Shown: positions 13,649 to 25,711 of the stretch, one piece after another | Layout: every line of letters begins with the position of its first letter | Numbering within the stretch: the stretch's first letter is position 1 | Assembly: GCA_037833965.1 (NCBI GenBank) | Contig: AP031353.1 | Coordinates: 11,596,501-11,660,500 of the forward strand | DNA length: 64,000 bases | Direction: 5' to 3' | Source of the DNA: Marchantia polymorpha subsp. ruderalis | Lineage: Eukaryota; Streptophyta; Marchantiopsida; Marchantiales; Marchantiaceae | Translations under genes and position numbers: made by a program | Notes under the pieces: model-generated | Database searches by the model: none | The model's input: only the letters and a program-made list of their open reading frames with translations | What the model was told of the DNA's origin: nothing

Positions 13649-15060
13649 AGATCATGGGCGCCCTATTATGCCAGTACTAGTTAATACTGGTCAGACATCA
13701 ATCTTAATTTTTTTTAATAAAAACTGAAGATGTGAATGAAACCTATGGACTAGATGTAAACGATTGGCACTGTTTTGGAGTCAATCAAATGATTATTCGT
13801 AGATATCTTGGCTTTTTTCGAGACAAGTGATTCTCGGATGATCCCACTGTCGCTAATAGGTTCATATGACTGAAATACTATTTTTTTCCACATTTTCTTA
13901 CTAGAGTTAAATCTTGAATTGAAAAATAGGTTTATTACATATTTGATATTTGTTCATGAGCGATTTTTTATTACATTGTAAGTTTACATAGGAAAAAAAC
14001 GCTTTAAATTTTTAATTTCACTATGTAAGATTCACAAATAGATATTCAATATTTTATGATCAAGATAAATAATGATGTGAAATTGAAGCAAAAAAGATAA
14101 GATCTGTTTTAAATTGATATATAGATAAAAAAAATTTAAAATTAATTATCCAATTTGAATTGAAAATTGAAAATCCAATTTTTTTGTTAGCTATACTAAA
14201 ATTTGGCACTATCTATTTCGAAAATAATTTTTATAGCGATCATGTGTTGGCCATAGTTTATCTTAAACATTGGTTTTTAAGTGTTGAAATTGATTTTTTA
14301 TCAAAATTTTTAATATTTTCCAAACGTTGATCAGTTGCATCATAGAATTACACATTGTGAAAAATTTCTACAAATACTTTCATTTTTTCAAAAATATTTG
14401 AAATTTTTTGGTGTTTTTTCTCTTTTAAATATATATTAACCAAATTATGTAAAATAAATTATTTTAGATTTTTAAACACATAATATTTATTTCAAAATGA
14501 TTTTCACAAGATAAATTGTATGTGTATTTCATGTAATTCATCTAAAAATTAACATAATTTTTAATAATATCAAAACATCCATCAATACAATTGAATCCTC
14601 GCTTCTCAATTTTATCAAAATTATTCAATAAAATTTTTATTCAAGTTAAAAATATATATTAAATTAACGTACTTTATCATATGAAAAATCTTTATTTCAT
14701 ATATGATATGATATATATATGATAACATTTTTTACTTCAAACCTAAGTTAGGCAAATAGATTTTGATCCAGTACTTGAGTTGATACTAACATCTTTAAAT
14801 AAAACATTTAATTTTCATCAAAAATTTAATTTTTTGTACATGTTATTATGGTATGGAGGTAATATGAAAATTAAATAATATTACATTTTCATCCTAGAGT
14901 TCAAGTCTTTGTGCATGCTGATATAGTTTGCAATTAATATGGAAATACACATGTAATACTGATCATATATTGTTTGTACTTTGAATTTTTACTTTAAAAA
15001 AAGTTATTATTATATATTTTTATTTATTTATTCGATTTACGAAATAAACCGAATAAGTAG
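13649..15060. other. AT-rich intergenic DNA
   Basis: The stretch is very AT-rich, with long A and T runs and TATATA stretches (for example near 14.70 kb). No open frame of note and no repeat family recognised. Confidence 0.6.
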
Positions 15061-18000
15061 TCGAAATAGAGAACCACAGGTCAGCAGAGGCCGGTCGATG
15101 CGTGCCAATTGAATGGTTTCTGACACATCACGATCGGAGAGAATCCTCTTCCGAGCAGATTATTGAGGTGTAAGAAGTGTAGATTCTGCAACTGGCCAGA
15201 GATGGAGGAAGAAGCCTCCAGTTCCTACCTATTTGTGTCGGACAAGCTCCATTCTGTTGTGCCCACTCGTCAAATGGCTCTGAGAAGCTGGTCACGTAAT
15301 TACGTAAAATGTGCGGAGTGTTGAGGCAGCAAGAAGAAAGTGATGCGTCAATTTCATCGAAGTCGTCCAGGATTTACGAGTGCTCGTGATCATGATGAGC
15401 TCGCCAGTGCTGTGAGAGTCCAACAGGACTTGATTTGCTTATAATTGGAGCCGTGTGGTCGTGGAAAACCGGGGTCAGATGTGCTTAGAAGTATGGAGCA
15501 CATCTACCTCGGCGAATTGCTCCCGGTGGACAGATGATATGAGTAACTTCTCGGGGGACTCTCAACTACATCTGACGTGGTGCTATGACCCAAAGATGAT
15601 TCCAGGTTGTGCGGGTCCGAGAGTAAGATGGGACCTCGTCGAGTGCTCATGTGCTGGGAAGAATGTCACAAATGTGACATTGTTCCAAATGCATGCTAGA
15701 GTTCTAAATCTCCGTCGGAAGATTCCTCGTCAGCATAGAGTCAGCACTCGAGTTTTACGTCTCTCTTAGCCATACGAGCTCCCCCACAGGCGACGATACT
15801 CTTCAAGTATGTAGACACGTGTAGGAAGCTCGAATGACCAGTGCCTATCGGCGAGAAAACTTGAGCAATCGCAGTCGAAATGAGCTTGTCTCTAATCATC
15901 ATCACAACATCAAGCTGGTAGCACATTAAAGCTGCTACCTGGCCTTAGCTCGCTACCATCCTCAACTCTCTTGTCAGTCAGAGTCGCGTGAATTGGTATC
16001 GTTGAATAACATGACATCGTATGTCCTACTTGCAATCCCACAGACTAAGTGCAGACAGAGTCCCAAGTTTGGAAAGTTTTGCAATGCAGTTATGGTTGTG
16101 GTTGCTTATTTGGAATCTTTAACTCATCCTTGAATGAGCGAGGATGCAGAACAATCTTTAAACTCTTACACGTGGCTTGAGTTTAATGAATCCACTACTC
16201 TTAGCTGGGATCCCCATAACTGGGGAATTCCAGATAAGACCTCTAGATGAAGGTTATTCCCTGACCCTTATATTTCTACACTGGCACCTTTGAAGAGTTC
16301 AGTATCTTGCGCTCGTCTTAGGCTAGAACTACTACACGGATCTTTTAACAATCATATCATTCCAATTTGATGATTGATGATCTCGCTTTGCATGTAGACT
16401 GGAGGTCAGATTCCGTCTATGCGAATTTTACTTTTGAACTCTGATCGACGTCTAGTCAGTCCTGAGGTTTGTTGTTATTTTGGCTGTACATCAAATTGGA
16501 TGCACGCGATATGATCAAACTATGCCAATCTTCTCCTGAATCTCAAATGAACAGCGAAGGTTAGATTTGCTGACCTGTGTCGTCGATATCAATGATAAAG
16601 CGATATCTAACAACAGCGGACGATTCGTTTGAATGCTCGTCAACCAAACGAATTTGTGTGCCATATGTTTTAGCAATATTTGAGCAATGCTATGACATAG
16701 CGTTCTGACCGGCCTGTTAGTCTTACGACTGATGGGGACTGTCGTGTGGTATACGTTTTCAAAGTGAGCATTGTAGGATTTCAGAGTCATTTTACTTCGT
16801 TTGCATGAAACCTTTTATATTACCAGACAGAAGAAATGAGTTTGCAATCTCATTTGAACGACCCCGAGTACAACGGTAGAAGCTAATATCCAATATTCCA
16901 TCGGAATCACATGATCAGTCCTTGGGCAACTTGTGTGAGAGATTCAACGTGCACAGTATTTATGAATCTAAATGCAATGGCCTAAAGTGATTCGTATCTG
17001 AAACAGTTGTACAGCGAAAATGACCGGGCCTTCGATCTTTTAGTCTAATTTGTGAAGAGTTGCAGTGCTGAATATCACGGACCAATAGGTTTGAGTTCTG
17101 TTAACTCCTGCTGTTAGATAGCAGAGTGCTACCTCGAAATGAATTGCGAGGCGAGGCTTCAGAATGTCGGACAGATATTCAAACCAGTCAGATATCATTT
17201 AGAATTATCAATTTCGATGAAACTTCATGCAGCTGAACGCTTGAATGTAAGATGGAATATCATTTGGACTTGATCAAGAGATATATTCGAGGCACGTGGA
17301 CAGTTCATGCAACGCTGACAAAAGACTCTTACACGACTTTCTTCCTGGATTTTCTCAGCCTTTCGTTCTCAAATTTAGACAGTAGATTCGGCACTCTGGA
17401 TTCAACAACCAAATACAGTCCGCCAATAATTGTGGACTGTAGGAGACTGAGAACGCAGCACACAGCTCTCTCTGCTCGAAGCTCTCAAGTGGTGGGTTTG
17501 TCCCTCGTGCCGTCCGACTGCAGTTTCAGATGGTGGCAGACTCCTCGCCTCGCGGCGAGCTAATTCTACGTCTGATACGGAAGTGTGACTCGGCTGAATC
17601 ACAAAAGCATCCTCTCGGAGAATCTGACGTGTTCAGATCCACGCACATGGCAGCGAAGTCCCGCTCTCCATGTGCCCTCCAGAGCACTGCGATCTCTGAT
17701 CTGCAGATGTGACGAGCAGAAGTCCCAAAGCATGGAGCAAGCAGCGAGCGAGGGAGGGTGCGCATTCTCGGAGCACGGTTCTGCAGCCGAAATTCGATGC
17801 TAAATCTTGTGGGGGACACTGTCACGAGACGACACGTGGTGCCCGAGAATCAGACAGAAGAGCTGGAAGGCTCGATGCTTCTGATGGGCTCTCTCGGGAA
17901 CCAGAAGCGAACTTGACAGCCTTTCGAGATCGCAAGCAAAATCAAGGCCACGCCTTTCTGACCATCACCCGGGCCCGGGTTTGGGCCCTTCCACGTCTCT

Positions 18001-19255
18001 TCTGCCCCTACGCCACGCCCCAGGAGCCAGAATTCCCCACGAGCACGGCGCGGAAGGATTTCTTCATGCTCGAGTTTCAGATCTCCCCATACTTGATGCA
18101 CGAAGAACCGGATCTCACGAACTACATGAAAAAAGTTCCATTCCACTTAAATGAGCTGGGTCCATTTTCTCCAGTACGAAATCCAGAGGCAAGCTTGCCA
18201 CGTACATGAACCATTAGTGTGGAATCATTTATATGATTTTCAAAGCTTAAATTAGTGAGGATGCGTGCGAAGCAATGTTCCTCATTTGTTGGCACTACAC
18301 CAAACACGAAAATTGGCTAACTGGATAACAACATCGATAACCTTATGCAGATGGAAGCATCAAGCGAGGCAACCAAATGATTAACAAAAATAAGTGAGAT
18401 CGATTATCGTTAAGAATGCATAAATAATGAAGTGAATCCACAAATATCGGGACTGTTCTATCTGTGTGAGAGCGTTCAGAATAGATGAGCCATCTTTCAG
18501 GCCGAGTGGTCTCGAGCATTGTTTGCGCATTGATACAGCAGATTCAGAGGCAAGATCTTATTGCAATCGAGAAAAATTAAGCTAAGCTGCTCAGTCAGAG
18601 AGGTTTTGTGCCTCACTCTGCTTGTTGACTCGGCCCCCCAGTATGCAGGTTTATCTGATGTTCAGACAGAGGCTAGCTGATGCAAGCCATAACGTAAAAT
18701 CTGGACCAGAACGTCGACTGATGGCATCCTGGAGCTTTGAGTCGGACTTCCAAGGTCCCGTGCAGCTCTGCTTGAGAGGTGCAAACTTTAGCACGGCAGT
18801 GTCGATGAGTTACATACTCTGGAACTGTCATCATTGCCATTCCAGGCGTGCTTCAATTCAATGTGGATCGAACCTGTGCATACATGAATTTTGCAGACAT
18901 CTTTCCGACTTCGACCTCTCGCGTAAGAAGTCGGAGTCTTTCGAATCAAGCCGCAAGCCAGCTCCTCCAGCTTTGACGGGTTGAGCTCCAGCAAATCAGT
19001 TCCTTTCAATTTGCAGCAGACAGCTGACAGGATTATCGAGTATAAAGTATGGGTGCCCGGCGTGATGAGCTACAACATTCTTCATCACAAAGCCCTTTTC
19101 TTCCGATTCTTCCCATACTTTGTGAAGTAGCCGATATTCTCCCAGTGACTCTTCACAAAGTGACCTTTCAGAAAGCAGATCAACGACCTTTCAGAAAGAA
19201 GCTTTACACACAGAACAGACCTTTTCCCGAGTACTTCTGCACACGTTCGTTAAAC
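15061..19255. other. Unassigned mixed-composition region upstream of the polygalacturonase
   Basis: Composition rises to near-even GC at 15.06 kb. Several open frames of 90-166 codons occur on both strands: 15455-15769 (+), 16515-16790 (-), 17709-18209 (+) and 17850-18146 (-). None has a recognisable domain. The 17.4-18.2 kb part is GC-rich and open on both strands, typical of composition rather than coding. It could contain an unrecognised gene, a decayed transposon, or the distal promoter of the pectinase gene. Confidence 0.35.
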
Positions 19256-19417
19256 ATGGCGAAAACACTCGTGCTCAGCTCTCTAGTGCTACTTGCTTTT
19301 GTTGCATCGACCTTTCATACATTGCCGAAAGCTGATGCAGACAGTTCAGTTACCTTCACAGAATACAATGTCTTGGATTATGGAGCAGTCGGAGATGGAT
19401 CAACAAATGACACTAAG
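19256..19417 (+). CDS. Lone polygalacturonase first exon (alternative first exon or partial duplicate)
   Basis: A 54-codon open segment starts at ATG 19256 and ends at a GT donor at 19418. It encodes a hydrophobic signal peptide (residues about 4-20) followed by a GH28 N-terminal motif, YNVLDYGAVGDGSTNDTK. This matches 15 of 21 positions of the end of exon 1 of the downstream gene (FNVLEYGALGDGVTNDTQ) and stops at the same codon and in the same phase (0). No second exon of its own is visible before 20157, so it could splice to the shared exon at 21078 as an alternative first exon without the Pro-rich module. The alternative is a remnant of a truncated tandem duplicate. Confidence 0.65.
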
Positions 19418-20156
19418 GTACGAATGATCATGGAACAAAATTTTTCGAGAGTGAAGGCTTGATTCTAACCGGGGATGCGATCCAGGAGAGACAGTCTCCA
19501 CTTTGTATGAGAGTAATAGGGCCCAGAAGTGAACAGCATGAAGAGCGTGTTTGATCCCGAAGACTGTTGCCTTTTAATCCTGTTAATCCACATGATCGGT
19601 AACTTTCTGAGGAGGAAAATAGAATGTCAGGAAAACATAATTCGAGAGTCTTCTGGGCTTCTGCTTCATGACTATGGCATTGCCAATGTATCGCTCCCTC
19701 TAATCAGATTCACTTCTTAAGCATGTGCATTCCTGCTTACCTTTTATAAAGTTCGTCATCAGAGGCCGCACTGCATGCAGCCGGATGCTTGTGGAGTCCT
19801 GTAGGCTGAAATATGGAAGGATCATCGCTAAAGAAGAAGTACCATATTTGCCACTTAGTGTTATTGGCAGTCGCTTATGTGCTGCAATAATGCAGAAAGA
19901 TCAGGTCAGAGTAATGCAAGCTAATTACGTAACTGAGATCTATTGCAGTGCTTCCAAGTCTATCTTCATCATGCATCCAGACTCTTGTTGCAGTAGAGGA
20001 GATCCCAATTTGCATATATGTGTCTTGACCCTTCTGTCAACTCATCCTATCGGGAGGATCTCAGTACTTGTCCTCTTTGTCAGAGGTCTGCTTCGTTTCT
20101 GATCAGGATCTTGTCTGTATGAGAAATTAATTCGGAGTTAGCATATTTCAAAGACT

Positions 20157-23100
20157 ATGGGGAGCACAAGCTTTCTGTTGTCACTGCTGTTGATCTCTCA
20201 GCAGCTTCGCACTTCGAATGTTTCTGTGCATTCTTCATCTGCTTTCACTGGGAATGTGACGATGTCTCCACATGCGCCGAAGTCTCCAGTTTCCAGAATC
20301 CCACCTCGTCCTCCTTCTCCTTCTCCTCCTCCTCCTCCAGCAACGATGAGCCCTGCTCCTGCTCCCAGTAGCCCATCAAACTCGACAGCTCCAGCTCCCA
20401 GTAGCCCATCAAACTCAACAGCTCAAGCACCAGAGGTATCCACCGGGACAACGAACTCATCAGCAGCTCCGGAGCCAGGAGTCTCGGATACCAGTTCGAA
20501 CATGACTGAATTCAATGTGTTGGAATATGGGGCCCTTGGAGACGGAGTTACTAACGACACTCAGGTAAAGCGCATTGAACTTCCATTCGTAGATCAGTAG
20601 CTCACGAGGCCGCGATCGATAATCCAACTGCTATGGTCCTGTGACCTTGAGCAACGTCCCATCTTGCTGCAGTGGCCATATCTTGTACAACCGACCGCAC
20701 GTCCGAGTTACAGTCTCAATTGTAAGTGCAAGCATCTCTGCATAATGTCCTAGCTCTGCTCTGCGCCAAGGTACATGGCACGAGAGCACGTGTCTAACTC
20801 ACAAGAAGTATGCATGAGAAAGACGATGTCTCCTTCGACTTCTTATGAATCGACGATGAAGCAGGAGCCTTCCTCCCTATGTGCAAAAGTCAACGACTCA
20901 CAAACACTTTCCCAAAGTTGCCAACCTTCTGTTAGAGAAGTAAGTTATCATTTAGCAAGTTCAAAAATAAGATCGGAGATTGGAGGACCAAAACACAACT
21001 GTTTGAAGGACCTTGGGGATAAAGAAAATGAAAGATCCCATCTGACTCTTTGCTGTGTATATGAGCTGTATTTGCAGGCATTTGCGGATGCTTGGAAAGC
21101 TGCCTGCGCAGTCGATTATGCCTACGTGCATGCTCCCGTGGGATACAGTTTTTTAGTGTACCCAACGACGTTCAAAGGACCGTGCCTTCTCAACATGACA
21201 TTTAAGGTACACTGGCCCGGTTAGCTTAACCTTGTCTTCATTCAAATTAGTAACATGTGGGACGATCGAGGTCAAGAGCTCTCAATGTATCTGCTTCTAC
21301 TCAAACTAATCCAAATGGTGGTTTAGGAATTGAAATCGATAATCCCCGAGTCAGCTTGAGACGTCCTAGAGCATGTAGCTGCAGGAGGTGATGGATATGA
21401 TTGGAGTACCAGTGGGTCCCAGTTGTTCACTTGATCTGTGCAGTCAAATGTCGGACATGTTAGATTTGCTCGTCGAAAATTTGTACATGTGTGAAGAATT
21501 TCAGCTGTAATTGATGTTTAGTAGACTGTTATTGAATCTAGCGACAGATCTAAGTGTTTCTCTTTCGAAGACGATATGACCAAGTTCTGGGATAGATAAA
21601 TCAGTTCGGAAATTTGCTCAAGCTGGTTGAGTCTTGGTGCTATCCTATAGATTAGATTGACATCTTAATTCAGTCTAATTTTGAAACTGGTTTGAATCTA
21701 GAAGGTCGGGGCGATTGTGACTGGAGCTGCTTGTTCATGGGGTCCGTGCCATGTGCAGGTGGATGGAACAGTTCTGGCTCCTCCTGAAACGTCTGTGTGG
21801 AACGGGACGAGCGTCAAGGACCATTGGCTGGAGTTCAGCAAAGTGTCTATGATCATTCAGGGCACTGGCACCATCGACGGGCAAGGCCAGAACTGGTGGG
21901 CAGAATCGTGCAAGACCAACTCCAGCAATGTAAGCCCGGCACATGTCATGATTCTCCGACTCATTTCCCTGCCCTGCTTGCTTGGGTGTAAGGGTAGAAT
22001 AAAACTCCACGCCTTCAGACATGTCAAAATTATACGCTCAGTCTGCTGCATATGCAGCAGATTATTCCTTATTATCTGCATGGAATTTCCAGTTTTCTAC
22101 ATATGTCCCCTGCACATGTATGCAGTGTATTCCCCTCCTTAGCAACCAGTCCAAGCCTCGATTGTAATACTTCCAGTTCTAGTCATACCACAAGACAGAA
22201 TTCAAGTCTTCCTCTTTCTGTTCTCATGGCAGTAGTTACCGGAGCTCGTTCAAGTTCGTGCGTCATTGCCTCGCTCTTTGTTCTTAGGCCACTTTCATCC
22301 AATCTCTGCATCCTCGGGACCCACGAAATCGTCAAAGCCTGATCATTGAACGACTGCGAAACTTCAGGAGGTCTTGCTTTCATGACGTGAACGAGTCATT
22401 TTGCATGACTAGTTGTTTACGTTCCAACACCTGTGGACATATCTTGCGCAGCATTTACATGCTTCATTCCTTTTCAAGCCGCCGTGGGCTAGAAAAGCAT
22501 GCAACTTATAGACTCGTCTCGATTACGATAAGTCTCATAAAAATCAGATGCTAATGCTTGTGACATCATCTTTAGGGGCAACATGCAATGCAATGAGTTC
22601 GATAAGTCCTGATTCAGTCTTACGTGCACTAGCAGGCTCTTGCTTTCCGTCGTTTGCAATGCACAGGTGGATCCATGCATATCGTGTTTTCTTCTTCGTT
22701 GCGTCTAAACATATTTGAGGACTGCGTTTGCCAGTCAGTCAGTCAGTCAGTGAGCCTACGGTCACGTTGTCATGCAACATTGGCGTGTGATCATATCATG
22801 TCCGCTGTGGCTCAACTAATTATTATTCATTTTTGTTTATTCCTTTGGCAGGCCTGCAAGGATGGACCTACTGTGAGTCCCTACCAACAAATTCTACTCT
22901 CCAAAATACCTCCGGCTAATATGCACGAACGCTAGACACATCCAACTCATGTGTACATGGGCAACGACTCTCTTTTGTCTTTTGTTCAGATCTGGCACTC
23001 TCTAGAATCGATACCTTGCGTGGGATTAGTGGCTTTTCCAAAGATGCTGATTTGTTCACTTGGTATAGATCTGGTTAAACTGTTGTCATGTTACAGTATT

Positions 23101-24826
23101 GGTTCCGGGGACTTGCGGTGGTATTGATTTGTGTTTCGGTGATATCTGCAATTTCTGTGGTCAAAATAATCTCGATGAGAGGAGAGAATCAAAGCTCAAG
23201 AAATGCGCTTCAATGTAAAATTCAAGTGTGGAGATTCTGCAGCGTAGAGCTTGTTGGAATGCCAGTTATGGCTTACGTTGCAACCAATGTTCGATGACAA
23301 TGCATGCACAGCTAATCTCCGGGATCTGGTTCCTGTATCCAGGCGATTGTATTCAATGCCTGCACAAATGTGACGGTAAAGTATGTGACGATTCTCAACA
23401 GTCAGCAGATGCATCTTGCGTTCGAAAAGTCCGTAGGAATTATGGTGAACTCGATCAATATTTCAGCCCCAGGTGACAGCCCCAACACTGACGGCATCCA
23501 CCTGCAAAACGCCACCAGCGTTACTATAAAAAACTCCTTCATAGGAACAGGTCCGTTGTCAGTGAGCTTTGACGACCTCGGAACAAAGTTCCCTCCGAGA
23601 ATTCTCACCCTGCTCTTGTCAAAATGAATCGATCGATCTTTCGCATGCGTACACGTTTTTCAAGTTTGCAAGGGAGGATATCACCGATCTGTCAAAGGTG
23701 GTTGTCATCTATGAAGGCACAATGAGTTTCTGACTGCCGAGGTTCACTCTACAGGAGATGACTGCGTTTCGATACAAAACGGCTCGTCGTCCGTCACCAT
23801 TAAAAATATCACTTGTGGACCTGGGCATGGAATCAGGTATTTGCTTGCGAGGCTTTGCAGCATTCATGGACTGGTAGGAGGTATCATTTTGTAGATTGGA
23901 CAGGTCTACGGTCCTCGAGCATAAACTCTGATACGGTCGCTGACAGTTACTGCGATCGGCAGCATTCAGGCATCTTGATTCATATGAGAAAAATGTCGCA
24001 AATATAGAACAAGTGTGTCCTCCATGGACCTATGAACAAATGAGCAGCTGACTGATTACGTTTCACCTTCTGGCTTGCCACTCAGTGTTGGCGGCCTAGG
24101 CAAGAAAAACACATCGGCGACAGTGTCGAATATCGTCGTAGAAGACGTGGTTTTCACCAACTCTACCAACGGCGTCCGAATCAAATCCTGGCAGGTCAGT
24201 CGATGGGGAATTCGTGAGCTGCCATGCCATGAATTATCTTCTGCTCTCAGAAGTACGAACTGCTGGAAAAAAAAGTCGAATCCACTAGTTTCAAGGGAAG
24301 ACAGATCTATAATTGCAACCTCCCTTTCAATTTCTTCGACCAAATATGCTGAATTGACTCATGAACTTGCTCGAGGTAGCGATCAAGGTCAGAAATTGAA
24401 GTGACAGGAGAAGATATGACTTGAAACTGAACGTCAGTAGTCGTGGTTTGGACTGTCTGACACGCACAGGGATCTTCCGGGACGGCGAGCACGTTCACGT
24501 ACCAAAATCTGGTCATGAACAACGTGAAGAACCCAATTTTGATCGATCAGTACTACTGCGATTCTGCGAGCTCGGGCTCGTGTCCCAATTTCACGTCGAA
24601 CGTACAGATCTCGGATATCACGTTCAAGAACATCACCGGCACTTCAGCGACGAAAGTAGCAGTAAAGCTGGCATGCAGCGAGACAGTGGCGTGCACAGGA
24701 ATCACGCTGCAGGACATCGACCTCGTTCGGACTTCAGGCTCCGACGCCACTTCCTTCTGCTCGGACGCATATGGTGTTTCCGCAGACACCGTCATTCCCA
24801 GCAGCTGCCTCCTCACATCCTCTTGA
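20157..24826 (+). CDS. Polygalacturonase (GH28 pectinase), eight exons, with Pro/Ser-rich N-terminal module
   Basis: Exons 20157-20564, 21078-21206, 21759-21929, 22852-22872, 23343-23550, 23755-23836, 24086-24194 and 24470-24826 join in frame to 494 residues. The enzyme hydrolyses alpha-1,4-galacturonan in cell-wall pectin. Residues 1 to about 20 are a secretion signal. Residues about 45-105 are rich in Pro, Ser, Ala and Thr, like an arabinogalactan-protein glycomodule. The GH28 beta-helix starts near 116. All four family signatures are present: NTD at 291-293, DD at 314-315, GHG at 336-338 (GPGHGIS) and RIK at 371-373. The three catalytic Asp and the His are therefore kept. Exon 4 is a micro-exon of 21 nt (ACKDGPT), required to keep the PT-A join seen in relatives. 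All introns are GT-AG and phases agree. The gene should be functional. Confidence 0.94.
20361..20426 (+). repeat. 33-bp coding tandem repeat in polygalacturonase exon 1
   Basis: Two near-identical 33-bp units encode the 11-residue unit APSSPSNSTAP/Q. They form the core of the Pro/Ser-rich module between the signal peptide and the catalytic domain. Ala-Pro and Ser-Pro dipeptides are typical sites of hydroxyproline O-arabinogalactosylation. Confidence 0.85.
22732..22751. repeat. (CAGT)n microsatellite in polygalacturonase intron 3
   Basis: Five perfect CAGT units lie in the intron before the 21-nt micro-exon. Confidence 0.85.
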
Positions 24827-25711
24827 TTTCAACGATAGATTTTGCTGTCGACCCGGAGGCCAATACAGATGTATATATTGAACGCATTGATTGCAGTGAT
24901 CTACCGGGAAGATCCTCCCAATTTCCGGTGTTCCCTGCTGTACAATCTTGAACTAATAGATTTCACGGATTCGTGATTCATACAGAAGCTCGTGCAGCGT
25001 TCATCGAAAACTAGATCCCGTTCATGGAGATGGTCTTCTGTGTATGGAAAAGCAGCCTACACTCTACTGCATGTCAGAAGGAATGGGAGATCGAAATAAG
25101 TTCACTCTTGTTCGGCTCTGTATCTTAGTTTGAGATTATAACACATATTCTGAATTTCTTAAGCAGTCTCTAGTGCTCCAATCGAGATTATTATGATGTT
25201 CAAGCTCCAAAGCCTAGTATACATTGTGTGTCGGGCTTACTGAATCTCAAAGAGAATACAAGGATCTACGCAGTCTACTCCTATTTCAAACTTTTGGGGT
25301 GTTGACTTTCTTCACATTTAGCCACTGACCCAAAGAACCTCTCGAGAGAAAAGCTTTCAAACTTCCCACGATCTGTTTCTTTTTTAGGAACATAGGAGGG
25401 AATGCATTGAAAGAGTGACCAAACATCATTACTTCACGTGCAGCTGAAAATTATTGCAGAGATCAGAGTGGATACACACGAAGTGTGCAATATGTGAACT
25501 TCCGGACGGAAGTATGCTGGAGATAGTGAAAGTGCGAACCAAGATTGATGACCAACCAATACGGAATAGTGATTTTCGTTAAGCTCACCCCACCATAAAA
25601 CACAAAAGATCCCATACATTCTTCATTGTGGCATTGTACCTCCCATTTGGTCGTTCAAATCCATCTAAACTGGAATGAATATCCTCACAACTAATATCGC
25701 TACTAAATATA
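24827..25711. other. Convergent intergenic spacer between polygalacturonase and the P450-like gene
   Basis: The 885-bp spacer separates two genes that face each other. It should hold both 3' untranslated regions. Open frames here are short and unassigned. Confidence 0.6.

Noticed and set aside
17709..18209. 166-codon plus-strand frame
   Set aside because: No domain, no splice partner, and the opposite strand is open too; GC composition explains it.
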